Assembly (NCBI RefSeq): GCF_003550065.1
Contig: NZ_QXDC01000004.1
Coordinates: 868,001-932,000, forward strand
DNA length: 64,000 bases
Direction: 5' to 3'
Source: Hephaestia caeni
Lineage (GTDB): Bacteria > Pseudomonadota > Alphaproteobacteria > Sphingomonadales > Sphingomonadaceae
In this document: one piece after another, positions 9,401-16,984 of the stretch
How positions within the stretch are numbered: position 1 is the stretch's first letter
Layout of the letters: every line of letters starts with the position of its first letter
Position numbers and translations under genes: made by a program
Notes under the pieces: model-generated
Told to the model about the DNA's origin: nothing
The model's input: the letters and a program-made list of their open reading frames with translations, nothing else
Databases searched by the model: none

Positions 9401-9720
9401 GCGAAGGCACCATCGCCAATCCCGAATGGCGCGCCCGGTTCGACCTGCGCTATTCGAAGGGGCCGTTCCGTGCCTTCTACCAGATGTATTATCTGCCCAG
9501 CGCGCTGCATACCGTGAACGCGACGGTCGAGAACGATCCGATGCCGCACATCTCGGGCAACACGCGGCATTCGGTCTCGATCCAGTATGAATTTCCGAAG
9601 CTCACGCTGCGCGCGGGCGTCAACAACCTCACCAACAAGGGGCCGTCCTTCCCGACGCGCAATTACGGCGATCTCTATGGCCGGCAGTTCTATGTCGGGG
9701 CCAAGATCCGCTTCTGGTAG
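6499..9720 (+). CDS. TonB-dependent receptor with N-terminal STN signalling domain
   Basis: A 1073-residue outer-membrane protein. A signal peptide ends at AHAQ; residues about 34-105 form an STN domain (YSFDIPAQDLGGALRAFG ... IIFADD), the part that contacts FecR-type anti-sigma proteins. The plug follows (SIVVTGSRIRRSETQT, TLTLVNGRRMVSS, RVEIIQGGGAAVYGSDAI), then a large beta barrel ending in KIRFW. The family imports scarce large nutrients with TonB energy. The STN domain and the FecI/FecR pair 3-4 kb away argue for cell-surface signalling. The ATG has AAGGGGG about eight bases upstream. Ligand unknown; the neighbouring peptidases suggest a peptide. Confidence 0.92.
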   Translation: MTHHGLTRLAALLATGVAASCLATVPAHAQETVYSFDIPAQDLGGALRAFGQATNQQIIFADDVVHGKRSGAVRGRHSADDALRQLLAGTGLVARKTRGGMYTLEAETAAIADADGAAVVDDSIVVTGSRIRRSETQTSAPMTSFGKQDLTERGYVQVGELLNDVTSNVPDFPINPTKGYPAGSGQTYPNLLNLGAGRTLTLVNGRRMVSSASGLGDRIVDTNVIPAGLIERVEIIQGGGAAVYGSDAIAGVVNYILKDDFDGLEIDGQQSISTYGDDYRPYLRLTAGKNFADNRGNIAINLEYSKTDPLLDYDRPWTDLSPIAVTNPNDTGPNDGEPTQIYITHPRYRFHNYNGVIFRPSGSPPFFATFLSDSGGNLFQFNDDGSQVVNYDPGIYYGGSASAIGGDGLDWREVSTAVTGVERYTGTANGHFDITSNVKVIGEFLYGHQKGTDPYGTQAIFRTLFNSYDGGAGLVPFDRTNPYLTQDAINSLDAVSPAFAAGDQLYLARIMNILPTRNRGSERDTWRALVGLEGDFEAAGRSFYWSVTASRGKSTGYVEVFDSYATHLNNALDSVRANGEIVCRINADADPTNDDAACAPIDPFGNVKASQAALDYATVLSGSHFENVQDDVLATLGGDLFKLPGGLAKFSVAYEHRRDYANLVPYEADQLGIVSNCCASEPIEAEYNTDEFSAELLVPLLGEDFNLPAVKSLVADGSFRHVDNSIAGKENVWGAGLLWDTGFGVTLRGSRSRNFRAPSLEQLFSPVSVSNGPIGYDPCDMDTIGQGPNPAVRLQNCQALFAANPGYGDLATFQDPAENTSLALISSGGNLNLKNEISNTWTYGVVVQPSFVPGLTFTADRIEVTLDNGLTAFSPANFLSSCFDSTDYPNNNACDNFTRNGQGYIVTANQTTFNAAIIKYHGEIYNLNYLLPLERVFGKDMGTLEFNVEATHTTLALSNATGASESRSEGTIANPEWRARFDLRYSKGPFRAFYQMYYLPSALHTVNATVENDPMPHISGNTRHSVSIQYEFPKLTLRAGVNNLTNKGPSFPTRNYGDLYGRQFYVGAKIRFW

Positions 9721-9733
9721 CCGCGAACGCGGC

Positions 9734-10927
9734 GTGATCACGCGCCGGCATTTCGTCGGCGGCGGGGTGGCCGGTTCGATCGCCCCGCCGCTGATCGCGC
9801 AGGGGCCACCGGCGCGCGATCCCGCCGGTGATTTCCCGATCACGGCGCGCGGGCGGGCGTTCCTCGACACCGCCTATATCGGGCCGATGTCCACCCGGGC
9901 GCAACGCGCCGCGGCCGACTTCGCGAGGGCCAAGGCGGAACGGCCGCTCGAGGTGGGCGAACTGCTGCGCGGTGCCGAGCGGGTGCGCGCGAAATTCGCG
10001 CGGCTGATCAACGCGTCGCCCGACGAGATCGGGTTGCTGTTCTCGACGGCGGAGGGCGAGAATGTGATCGCCGCCGGGCTCGATCTGCGCCCGGGCGACA
10101 ATGTCGTGATCGACGACCTGCATTACGATACGGAGTTCGTCCTCTATCGCGCGCTCGAACGGACCCGCGGCATCGAGCTACGCGTCGCGCGCAACCGCGG
10201 CGGCGCGGCGGGGGTGGCGGCGTTCGCGCCGCTGGTGGATCGCAGAACGCGGCTGCTGTCGGTCGCCTGGGTATCCCACCGCAACGGATTCCGGCACGAC
10301 ATGCGCGCCCTCGCCGATCTGGCGCACGCGCACGGCGCGCTGCTCTACGCCGATGCGATCCAGGCTGTCGGCGCGATCGCCATCGACGTCCACGCCACCG
10401 GCGTCGATTCGTTATGCGCGGGATCGTACAAATGGCTGTTCGCCGGATGGGGCGTGGCGCCGTTCTTCGTGCGGCGCGAGGTGATCGAGCGATTACGGCT
10501 CGATCGCTACGGCGAGATGCACGCGTCGGGCGCGCCGGAGACCGGGTTCACGATCGATCCCAGCGCGCGCCGCTTCGATTATTCGAGCCGCGCCTTCGGT
10601 GAGGTGCATGTGCTCGACGCCGCACTCGATCATCTTGCCGCGATCGGTATCGACCGGATCGAGGCGCATGGCGTCGGGCTGGCGCATCGGCTGCACGCGG
10701 GTGCCGAGCGGCTGGGGCTGCGCTGTGCGACGCCGGCGGGCAACCGGGCGCCGATCGTCGCGATCGCGCTGCCGGGACCAGAAGATGCCGCGAAGGCCGC
10801 GTTCGCGGTGGCGGGAGTCGAGGCGACCGTTCGCGCAGGGCACGTTCGGCTCGCACCGGCGATCTTCAACACCGACGCCGATGTCGATCGGGCGATCGAG
10901 GTGCTGGGCAGGCTGGCGCGCAGCTAG
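9734..10927 (+). CDS. Tat-exported class V aminotransferase / isopenicillin N epimerase-like PLP enzyme
   Basis: About 397 residues. The likely GTG start gives ITRRHFVGGGVAGSIAPP, a twin-arginine signal peptide, so the folded cofactor-bearing enzyme should act in the periplasm. The fold is a class V PLP enzyme: TAEGENVIAAGLDL, SVAWVSHRNGFRHDMRAL, ALLYADAIQAVGAI, and the cofactor lysine in GSYKWLFAGWG near residue 233. Relatives include isopenicillin N epimerase and cysteine desulfurase, with reactions from epimerisation to C-S cleavage. It starts 13 bases after the TonB receptor and is probably co-transcribed. The start codon is uncertain because the ribosome site is weak; the function is not resolved beyond family. 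Confidence 0.75.
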   Translation: MITRRHFVGGGVAGSIAPPLIAQGPPARDPAGDFPITARGRAFLDTAYIGPMSTRAQRAAADFARAKAERPLEVGELLRGAERVRAKFARLINASPDEIGLLFSTAEGENVIAAGLDLRPGDNVVIDDLHYDTEFVLYRALERTRGIELRVARNRGGAAGVAAFAPLVDRRTRLLSVAWVSHRNGFRHDMRALADLAHAHGALLYADAIQAVGAIAIDVHATGVDSLCAGSYKWLFAGWGVAPFFVRREVIERLRLDRYGEMHASGAPETGFTIDPSARRFDYSSRAFGEVHVLDAALDHLAAIGIDRIEAHGVGLAHRLHAGAERLGLRCATPAGNRAPIVAIALPGPEDAAKAAFAVAGVEATVRAGHVRLAPAIFNTDADVDRAIEVLGRLARS

Positions 10928-10944
10928 AGACCGTCCGGTTCCGA

Positions 10945-12060
10945 TTAGGCCGGGTCGCTCCAGATCCGCCGCGAATAATCGAGGAAATTGAGCCCGAGGA
11001 TCTTCTCGATCCGGCGCTGGCTGTGCCCGCGCGCGGCGAGCTTGTCGGCGAGGATGCGGAACTGCTCGGGGCCGCGCATGTCGATCGCGAACAGGAAGGA
11101 ATCGGGGCGTTCGCCCGCCGCCGAGATGCCGGCGGCGCGGCGGCGCCGGATGTCCTCGGCGAACGCGGCAGCCCAGCGCTTCATGTCGTCGATCGCGGTG
11201 GTCGACCCGTCGGTGCCGATGCCGACATGATCCTCGCCGCATACGTCGACGGCATGTTCGATATGCGCGATCACGTCCGCCGAGGTGATCTGCCGCTCAT
11301 GCGCGAGGAACGGCATGAAATAGATGCCGACGAAACCGCCTTTGTCCGCCACCAGCCGCAATTCCTCGTCGGTCTTGTTGCGCGGATAATCGACGAGCGC
11401 GCGGCAGCCGGTGTGCGAGATGCAGATCGGCGCCGACGCGGCGCGCGCCGCGTCGAGGCAGGTCTGCCGGCCGCTGTGCGACAGATCGACCATGATCCGC
11501 CGCGCGTTGAGCCGTTCGACGACCTCGCGCCCGAACGGCGTCAGCGGCGTATCCTCCGGCGCCAGCGAGCCGCCGCCCAACTGGTTGCGGACGTTGTAGG
11601 TGAGCTGGATGATGCGCACGCCCAGATCGTCGAACACGTCGACCCGGCTGGCGTCGCTGCCCATCATCGCGGCGTTCTGGAACCCGAAGATGATGCCGAT
11701 CTTGCCCAGCCGGTGCGCGGTCTCGATATCGTCGGGGCAATAGACCTTCATCAGCGAGGCGGGGTGACGGCGGATCACCTCGTCCCACCGCGCGATATCG
11801 CGCACCGACACTTCGAAAGGATCCTCCTCACCGGACACATAGCCGAGCGTGAGGTTGATCGCGCTCGTTCCCGAGGCGATCGCATCCCGGATCACACGGT
11901 CGCTCGCCAGCTCGCCCGTCTCCTCGCCCCAAAAATTGGGGTCGGACAATTCGCCGAGCGTATTGACGATCAGCGGGCGCGACGGCGCCAGCCCGGCGCG
12001 CGCCGTGCCCGCGGCGAAAGGAGCGGCCGCCATCGCGCCCAGAACGGTACGTCTCATCAT
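10945..12060 (-). CDS. M19 (renal-dipeptidase-like) protein with missing metal ligands
   Basis: A 371-residue protein with a Tat-like signal (MMRRTVLGAMAAAPFAAG). It keeps the later M19 ligands: H in MVDLSHSG, H in ISHTGCRAL, and D in VGIGTDG. The first HxD motif expected near residue 35 is replaced by VNTLGELSD, and the bridging glutamate of GIEGG is glutamine in GFQNA. M19 enzymes cleave dipeptides, often with a D-residue, in the periplasm; this one may use one metal or have changed chemistry. It overlaps the FecR gene by four bases, last in a five-gene operon. Confidence 0.8.
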   Translation of the reverse strand: MMRRTVLGAMAAAPFAAGTARAGLAPSRPLIVNTLGELSDPNFWGEETGELASDRVIRDAIASGTSAINLTLGYVSGEEDPFEVSVRDIARWDEVIRRHPASLMKVYCPDDIETAHRLGKIGIIFGFQNAAMMGSDASRVDVFDDLGVRIIQLTYNVRNQLGGGSLAPEDTPLTPFGREVVERLNARRIMVDLSHSGRQTCLDAARAASAPICISHTGCRALVDYPRNKTDEELRLVADKGGFVGIYFMPFLAHERQITSADVIAHIEHAVDVCGEDHVGIGTDGSTTAIDDMKRWAAAFAEDIRRRRAAGISAAGERPDSFLFAIDMRGPEQFRILADKLAARGHSQRRIEKILGLNFLDYSRRIWSDPA

Positions 12061-13121
12061 CGGGAATCCGTCTTGGTTGCCGGGCCCAGCACGATCGCCC
12101 GCCCGTTGTCATGCGATTGCAGCCCCAGCGTCGCGGTGAGGCCTTCGACCAGCCTTTCGGTGTCGCCGGCGCGGAATACCCCGGAAATACGCATCTGTGC
12201 GACCCGGGGGTTCGCCAGTTCGAGCGGCTTGGCCGCGTAGCGATTGGTGCGCTGGGCGACGATCGCAAGCGTTTCGTTGTCGAAGACGAGTTGACCCGAT
12301 TCCCAATCGGTCGAGGTGTCGAGCGATGCGGGACGCTCGATCGCCATTGTCGACCGATCGTCGATACGCGGCGTCCCCGCGTGATGGACGATGAGTTCGT
12401 TGCCGGGATCGAGCATCAGATAATCGGCGCGCGGCGCACGCTTCTCGTCGAACAGCTTGAGCGTGTCGCGCGTCGCCGCACTGCCGTTGAGCACCGCGAC
12501 ATGACCTTCATAGAGGATCACGCGCGTCTCGCGCCCGAGCAGTTCGACACTGAACTCGGTGCCGGTCGCCACCACGATCTTGCCGGCCGCGGCGACCGAG
12601 AAGGGGCGTAAGGGATCCTTCGCGACCTCGAACCTGGCGCGCCCTTCCTCGAGCCACAATTGCCGCCCGGCGCGCGAATATTTGACGCGGACGCGCGTGT
12701 TGGCGTCGAGCGACAGCCTCGAATCGTCGTCGAGCATGACCACGCGGCGCTCGCCCAGCCCGGTCGCATAGACCTGCGGCTGTTGCGTGCGCCAGATCGT
12801 GATGCCGGCGAAGATCAGGCACAAGCACGCCGCCACCAGCAGCCAGAGCGGCGGCGGCGGAATCGTGACGCCGGACGGCTCGTCGCGCCGGCCGCGGGCA
12901 TAGGCCAGCGCGTCGTTGCGCAGGTCCATCATCGGCGCGGCGGTGGCGTAATGGTCGACCGTCTGCCAGGCGCCGACGATTTCCGACAGCGCGTCGACGT
13001 TGCGCGGATCGTCATCCAGCCAGCGCTGGAAAGCGGCCTGCTCCGTCTTGGAGAGGCCGCCCTCGCTGAGCTTGATCGCCCAGCTCGCCGCCGCCTCGTC
13101 GCGATGATCGAAACCGTTCAT
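12057..13121 (-). CDS. FecR-family anti-sigma / signal-transducing regulator
   Basis: A 354-residue protein. The N-terminal DUF4880 region (WAIKLSEGGLSKTEQAAFQRW) binds the sigma factor in the cytoplasm; one membrane helix (LWLLVAACLCLIFAGITIW) follows; the periplasmic FecR domain spans about residues 115-215 (GLGERRVVMLDDDSRLSLDANT) and a C-terminal STN-like segment closes the protein (VAQMRISGVFRAGDTERLV). In this family the periplasmic part senses the occupied TonB receptor and controls FecI. It overlaps fecI upstream and the M19 gene downstream by four bases each, so the three are translationally coupled. Confidence 0.9.
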   Translation of the reverse strand: MNGFDHRDEAAASWAIKLSEGGLSKTEQAAFQRWLDDDPRNVDALSEIVGAWQTVDHYATAAPMMDLRNDALAYARGRRDEPSGVTIPPPPLWLLVAACLCLIFAGITIWRTQQPQVYATGLGERRVVMLDDDSRLSLDANTRVRVKYSRAGRQLWLEEGRARFEVAKDPLRPFSVAAAGKIVVATGTEFSVELLGRETRVILYEGHVAVLNGSAATRDTLKLFDEKRAPRADYLMLDPGNELIVHHAGTPRIDDRSTMAIERPASLDTSTDWESGQLVFDNETLAIVAQRTNRYAAKPLELANPRVAQMRISGVFRAGDTERLVEGLTATLGLQSHDNGRAIVLGPATKTDSR

Positions 13122-13675
13122 TCCGTCACACCGTTCTCGTCCCTCAGGCTGTCGCGGAGGATCAGGCTGGCGCGCGTCACATGCTGTTCGACCGTGCGAA
13201 CCGAAACGCCCAGCAGATCCGCGATCTCGCGCTGCTTCATATGTTCAAGCCGGAACAGGACGAAGATCGTCCGCGTGCGTTCCGGCATCGTCCTGATCGC
13301 CCCCGTCACCGTAGAAAGCGCCTGCCGCGATTGCAGCGCGCGTTCGGGGTCGATCTCATCCATCCAGGCGCCGCGTACCGACCTGGTTTCCAACTCGTAC
13401 GACGTCCGCACCTTCGACCGCCGCCAGTGATCGCGCAGCAGGTTGGCGGCGATCTGGAACACGTAGGCGTCTGGCCGCGAGGCATCGATCGTCGCCGCGC
13501 GTTCCGAAATCCGCACGATGACATCCTGCGTCAGATCCTCGGCTTCCGCGAAATTATGGATCCGCCTGAGGAAGAACGACATGAGCGCCGGCCGGAAACG
13601 CTGGTTCAGCGCTTCCGCCTGCACGCTCGCCTCCGGCGGCAAGACCCGGTCGACTCGCGGACGGGGATCAGACAT
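13118..13675 (-). CDS. FecI-type ECF RNA polymerase sigma factor
   Basis: A 185-residue protein with sigma region 2 (FLRRIHNFAEAEDLTQDVIV, then RPDAYVFQIAANLLRDHWRR) and region 4 (MPERTRTIFVLFRLE, KQREIADLLGVSVRTVEQHV), the classic FecI layout. It should direct RNA polymerase to promoters of the locus when FecR is signalled. The 4-base overlap with fecR and the 35-base gap after the CapA-type gene place it within an operon with peptidases rather than as a stand-alone pair. The promoter-like element before the operon predicts autoregulation. Confidence 0.9.
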   Translation of the reverse strand: MSDPRPRVDRVLPPEASVQAEALNQRFRPALMSFFLRRIHNFAEAEDLTQDVIVRISERAATIDASRPDAYVFQIAANLLRDHWRRSKVRTSYELETRSVRGAWMDEIDPERALQSRQALSTVTGAIRTMPERTRTIFVLFRLEHMKQREIADLLGVSVRTVEQHVTRASLILRDSLRDENGVTE

Positions 13676-13710
13676 CGCAAGGCATTACGCGAGGCTTTCG
13701 CTTTCCCACA

Positions 13711-15150
13711 TCAGCGAATGTGGATGATTCCAACCGCGCCGTCGATATCGACCTTGGTCCCCAGCGCGGCGGACCATGTCTTGAGGTTGGTGAGGATACG
13801 CTTTGCGGTCGCAGGATCGGCGAAATGCGGCATGCCGCGCCGGCTGCGATCGGGGGTGTTGCCGACATCGAGCGGGTAGAGGCGCACCGTCGTCGCGTCG
13901 CCGTCGTGATAATCGATCTCGGCGAGCATGCCGTCATACCAACTCGTCGGATTGCCGCCGGGCCGCACCGATTCGGACTCGGGCTCGGGCGGCGGCGCAC
14001 GGCCCGTCGCGGGATCGGGAAAGACGCTGAACGCGGCCTCCTGCATTCCCTTGATCTCGCCACGGATGAAGAACACGCCGATGCCGTAGAAGACGGGCTT
14101 GCCCTTGTAGATCTCGATCCCGCGCAGCGAATGCGGCCCGCCGCCCACCACCACGTCGGCGCCGGCATCGACGACGTCGTGGAACAGCGTCTTCAGGAAA
14201 TTGGGCGGCGCGGGAGTATCGTCGTCCATCCCCGTCGGGCTTTCATGCGCGTGGATGGTGAAGATCGTCAGATCCGACGCCTGCTTGGCGTCGCGGACCG
14301 ATTTGAGCAGCCCGGCATGATCGTAGAGATCCATCTCATAGATCACCGGATCGCCGGTGCCGACGCGATAGATTTCCTTGCCGAAGCTGATCTCGTGCGC
14401 GTCGGATGCGGGGGCGGGTTCGCGCGGCGAGGCGCGTTCGGTGGCGAGCGCGCGGAGAGCGTCGAATTGCGCCTGCGAGACGATGTTGACCTTGCGCAGC
14501 CGCAGCGTGTTGATGCCGGCGCGTGCGTTGAGGCCGCCGAAGGCGTCGTTGGCGCGGGCATATTCCTTGAAGGTCGAGGCGGCGGCCACGAGCGCGACCT
14601 TGCCGTGGGGTGACGCGAAGATGCCGGGCGCGCGCGCTTCCGCCAGATCACGCCCGCCGCCGGCATGCGCGAGCCCCGCCGCGTCGAGCAGACGCATCGA
14701 CTGGCGCAGGCCGTCGGGGCCGAAATCGGTCGAATGGTTGTTGGCGACCGACACCAGATCGAGCCCCATCGCCTTCATGTCGGTGGCGAGCGTGCCTTCG
14801 CCCCAGAGTTGGCCGAGGCCGTAGCCGGTGCCGTCGAAGGTCGACAGATCGAGGAACACGCCTTCCTGGTTGCTGACCGCGACGTCGGCCTTGCGGACCT
14901 TGTCGATCACCCGTTGCAGCGCCGGATCGGCGTAATCCGCCTTGGGGTGCGAATAGAGCATGTCGCCGATCGCCACGAGCGTGAAGTCGCCCTTCGTCGT
15001 CGCGGGCTTGGGCGGCTGGGCGAGGAAATCGTCGGGGTTGTTCGACGGGCGCGGCGGACCGTCCTGCGCGCTCGCCGGGGCGATTGCCACCAGCGCGGCG
15101 GCCAACGCCGGCAGCAGGCGCCGGGCGAAACGGGGGGTCGAACGGATCAC
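13711..15150 (-). CDS. CapA-family predicted metallophosphatase, exported
   Basis: About 479 residues from a GTG start that overlaps the M61 stop codon (GTGA) and has AAGGAG upstream. An N-terminal signal (RLLPALAAALVAIAPASAQ) precedes the PGA_cap domain: IGDMLY, SNQEGVF, VANNHSTDFG, TIHAHESP, VVVGGGPHSLRGIE and FYGIGVFF, equivalents of the family metal-binding loops. CapA/PgsA proteins are linked to poly-gamma-glutamate capsule assembly, and the fold is a calcineurin-like phosphatase. No capsule ligase genes (capB/capC) are nearby, so a role in exported peptide or amide processing is more likely here. It sits second in the M61-CapA-fecI-fecR-M19 operon. Confidence 0.8.
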   Translation of the reverse strand: MIRSTPRFARRLLPALAAALVAIAPASAQDGPPRPSNNPDDFLAQPPKPATTKGDFTLVAIGDMLYSHPKADYADPALQRVIDKVRKADVAVSNQEGVFLDLSTFDGTGYGLGQLWGEGTLATDMKAMGLDLVSVANNHSTDFGPDGLRQSMRLLDAAGLAHAGGGRDLAEARAPGIFASPHGKVALVAAASTFKEYARANDAFGGLNARAGINTLRLRKVNIVSQAQFDALRALATERASPREPAPASDAHEISFGKEIYRVGTGDPVIYEMDLYDHAGLLKSVRDAKQASDLTIFTIHAHESPTGMDDDTPAPPNFLKTLFHDVVDAGADVVVGGGPHSLRGIEIYKGKPVFYGIGVFFIRGEIKGMQEAAFSVFPDPATGRAPPPEPESESVRPGGNPTSWYDGMLAEIDYHDGDATTVRLYPLDVGNTPDRSRRGMPHFADPATAKRILTNLKTWSAALGTKVDIDGAVGIIHIR

Positions 15151-16850
15151 AGGGCGGCTCCTTGCTGGGAATGGCACGCGCCCGCGGGCGCCGCGGGATC
15201 GACTTCCCACTGATAGGCCTCGACCGCCTCGCCGCGCGGCAGATAGGTGATCGGGAACGTCTGGCCGTCGCGCGTCACCTGGATCGTGAACGTCCGGTTC
15301 ACTTCCGCCTGCACCGCGTCGAGCGCGACGCCGTAGGTGAAGTGATCACCCTCCCGGACGCCCGCTTTGGCGGCCTCCGATTCCGGCTTCAGGCCGCGCA
15401 CGACCTTGTCGGCGCCGATCAGCGAGGCGAAGTCGAAGCCGACATCGAACCGCCGGATCATCTTCGTCGTGCGGCGGAAGCACGGGCCGAAATCATCCGA
15501 TTCGGGCACGATCAGCCCGCCCGACAACATCGTCCGGTGCATCTCGACCGCCTTCTCACCAACCTCTCGGCGCAGCATATCCAGCCACACCGCGTCGGTG
15601 ATGGGCAGGCGCTTCTTCGCGCGATCGATCATCTCGAACACCAGATCGTCGACCGAGCGCTTGCCGCCCGAGGCCCGGCGGATCATGCCGTTCAACTTGG
15701 CGAAATACATCGCGCCGCGATCGTAGGGCAGCACGCGCACGCGCGTATCCTCCCAGAAGCGGCGCACGGCCTCCTCCTCGGTCGTGTTGCGCAGCAGGCC
15801 CGTGTAATAGCGGCTCGCCGTCTGATTGATGTCAGCGAGATATTCCTCGTCGCTCATCAGGCCGGCACGCCACGGCAGCAGCGCCTGATAATAGACCGCG
15901 TCGCCCTCGTCATACCATTTGCCGAGATCGTTGGCGGTCCAGGTGTGCGTCATCTCGTGGCCGAGAATCGACTTCAGCGTCTCGCCCGTCACGCCCTTGC
16001 CATAGGTGACGAGGAACGAGTGATAGAGCGCGGCGCCGCCGCCCGCGTTCATCGGGTTGAAGCGCATGAACACGCGATAGGGCGGCGCGGTCTCGTCGCC
16101 GAAGAAATCGCTCATCCAGCTATGCAGCTTCGCCGTCCAGCGCATGATCGCGCGCGGATCGAAGCCGGGATCGTCGGCCCAGACGGCGGAGAAATTGTCG
16201 ATCGTCCCCTGCTCGGGCTCGCGCCAGACGGGGCCGACCATATAGACCGCGTTGCCCAGTCGATCGGGCGCGCCGACGGGCAGATCGATAGCGCCGTCGC
16301 CGAAGCTGGAGATGGCCTCAGCGCCGTTGGGCATGCCCTCAAGGTGCCAATCGACCTTGATCGCGATCGGCGTTTCGAGGCTGGGCTGGGCGAACAGCAC
16401 CTCGCCGATCCCCGAAAACGCCCGGCCGTCGACCCGCACCGCTGTCGGCGGGCCGCCCTGCAACATCGGGATGCTCTCCAGCGCGAGCGTGTAGCGCACA
16501 TGCACATCGCCCTCGACGTCGCGCGGCGCGTGCCATTCGGCAACCATGCCGGGGGCCGCCTCCAGCGCGATCGGCCCCCGCGAGTCGGTGGCGGTGATCG
16601 CGGTAACGCGATGCGGGCGCGCCTGGCCGGGCATGCCGAGGCCGAGCCTGAGCATCACCTCGCCCTTGCGCACGCGCATCGCGGGGATCGTCATCTCGAC
16701 CGTCATCGCACCCGTCTGGGTCGCCGGGTCGATCGCGGTCGGAGTCACGTCCAGCGTCATGGTCGGCGGGCCGGCATCGGGCGATTGCGCCGCCAGCGGC
16801 GCGGCTACCACGGCCGCCGCCGCCAATATTGCCAGATGAATGCTGCGCAC
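15147..16850 (-). CDS. M61-like exported metallopeptidase with PDZ domain (copy 2)
   Basis: About 567 residues from a GTG start with a strong GGAGGGGGGAGG ribosome site. It has a signal peptide (IHLAILAAAAVVAAPLAAQ), GHEMTHTW near residues 298-302, WYDEGDAVYY with the likely third ligand at E315, YDRGAMYFAKLNG, and a PDZ-like C-terminus (PESEAAKAGVREGDHF). Organisation and motifs match copy 1 at 4133 along the whole length, so the two are paralogues of one locus. It is first in the operon that encodes the sigma factor, preceded by the promoter-like element at 16896-16918. Substrate unknown, aminopeptidase by family. Confidence 0.78.
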   Translation of the reverse strand: MRSIHLAILAAAAVVAAPLAAQSPDAGPPTMTLDVTPTAIDPATQTGAMTVEMTIPAMRVRKGEVMLRLGLGMPGQARPHRVTAITATDSRGPIALEAAPGMVAEWHAPRDVEGDVHVRYTLALESIPMLQGGPPTAVRVDGRAFSGIGEVLFAQPSLETPIAIKVDWHLEGMPNGAEAISSFGDGAIDLPVGAPDRLGNAVYMVGPVWREPEQGTIDNFSAVWADDPGFDPRAIMRWTAKLHSWMSDFFGDETAPPYRVFMRFNPMNAGGGAALYHSFLVTYGKGVTGETLKSILGHEMTHTWTANDLGKWYDEGDAVYYQALLPWRAGLMSDEEYLADINQTASRYYTGLLRNTTEEEAVRRFWEDTRVRVLPYDRGAMYFAKLNGMIRRASGGKRSVDDLVFEMIDRAKKRLPITDAVWLDMLRREVGEKAVEMHRTMLSGGLIVPESDDFGPCFRRTTKMIRRFDVGFDFASLIGADKVVRGLKPESEAAKAGVREGDHFTYGVALDAVQAEVNRTFTIQVTRDGQTFPITYLPRGEAVEAYQWEVDPAAPAGACHSQQGAAL

Positions 16851-16895
16851 GATGCGCCTCCCCCCTCCGCGTCGAAGATGATCTGTCATCACGTG

Positions 16896-16918
16896 CTACG
16901 CGGCACCGGCGAAATCCC
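16896..16918 (-). promoter_or_regulatory. ECF-like promoter element ahead of the M61-CapA-fecIR operon
   Basis: On the minus strand GGGATTT (16918-16912) is followed by CGTAGC (16900-16895), 17 bases from GG to CG, with the extended CGTAGCAC shared with the TonB receptor element. It lies 46 bases before the GTG start. If real it lets the sigma factor drive its own operon. Confidence 0.4.
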
Positions 16919-16932
16919 GCGAACATCGATGC

Positions 16933-16956
16933 GGTTCCGCAGCGCCGGTGCGTAGT
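16933..16956 (+). promoter_or_regulatory. ECF-like promoter element ahead of the S10 peptidase
   Basis: GGTTCC (16933-16938) is followed by CGTAGT (16951-16956), 18 bases from GG to CG. The segment GGTGCGTAGT is the same as in the element before M61 copy 1. It is divergent from, and 15 bases apart from, the element of the M61 copy 2 operon. Confidence 0.4.
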
Positions 16957-16984
16957 CCGGTTACTGGCGTCGGCGGGGGGAAGC

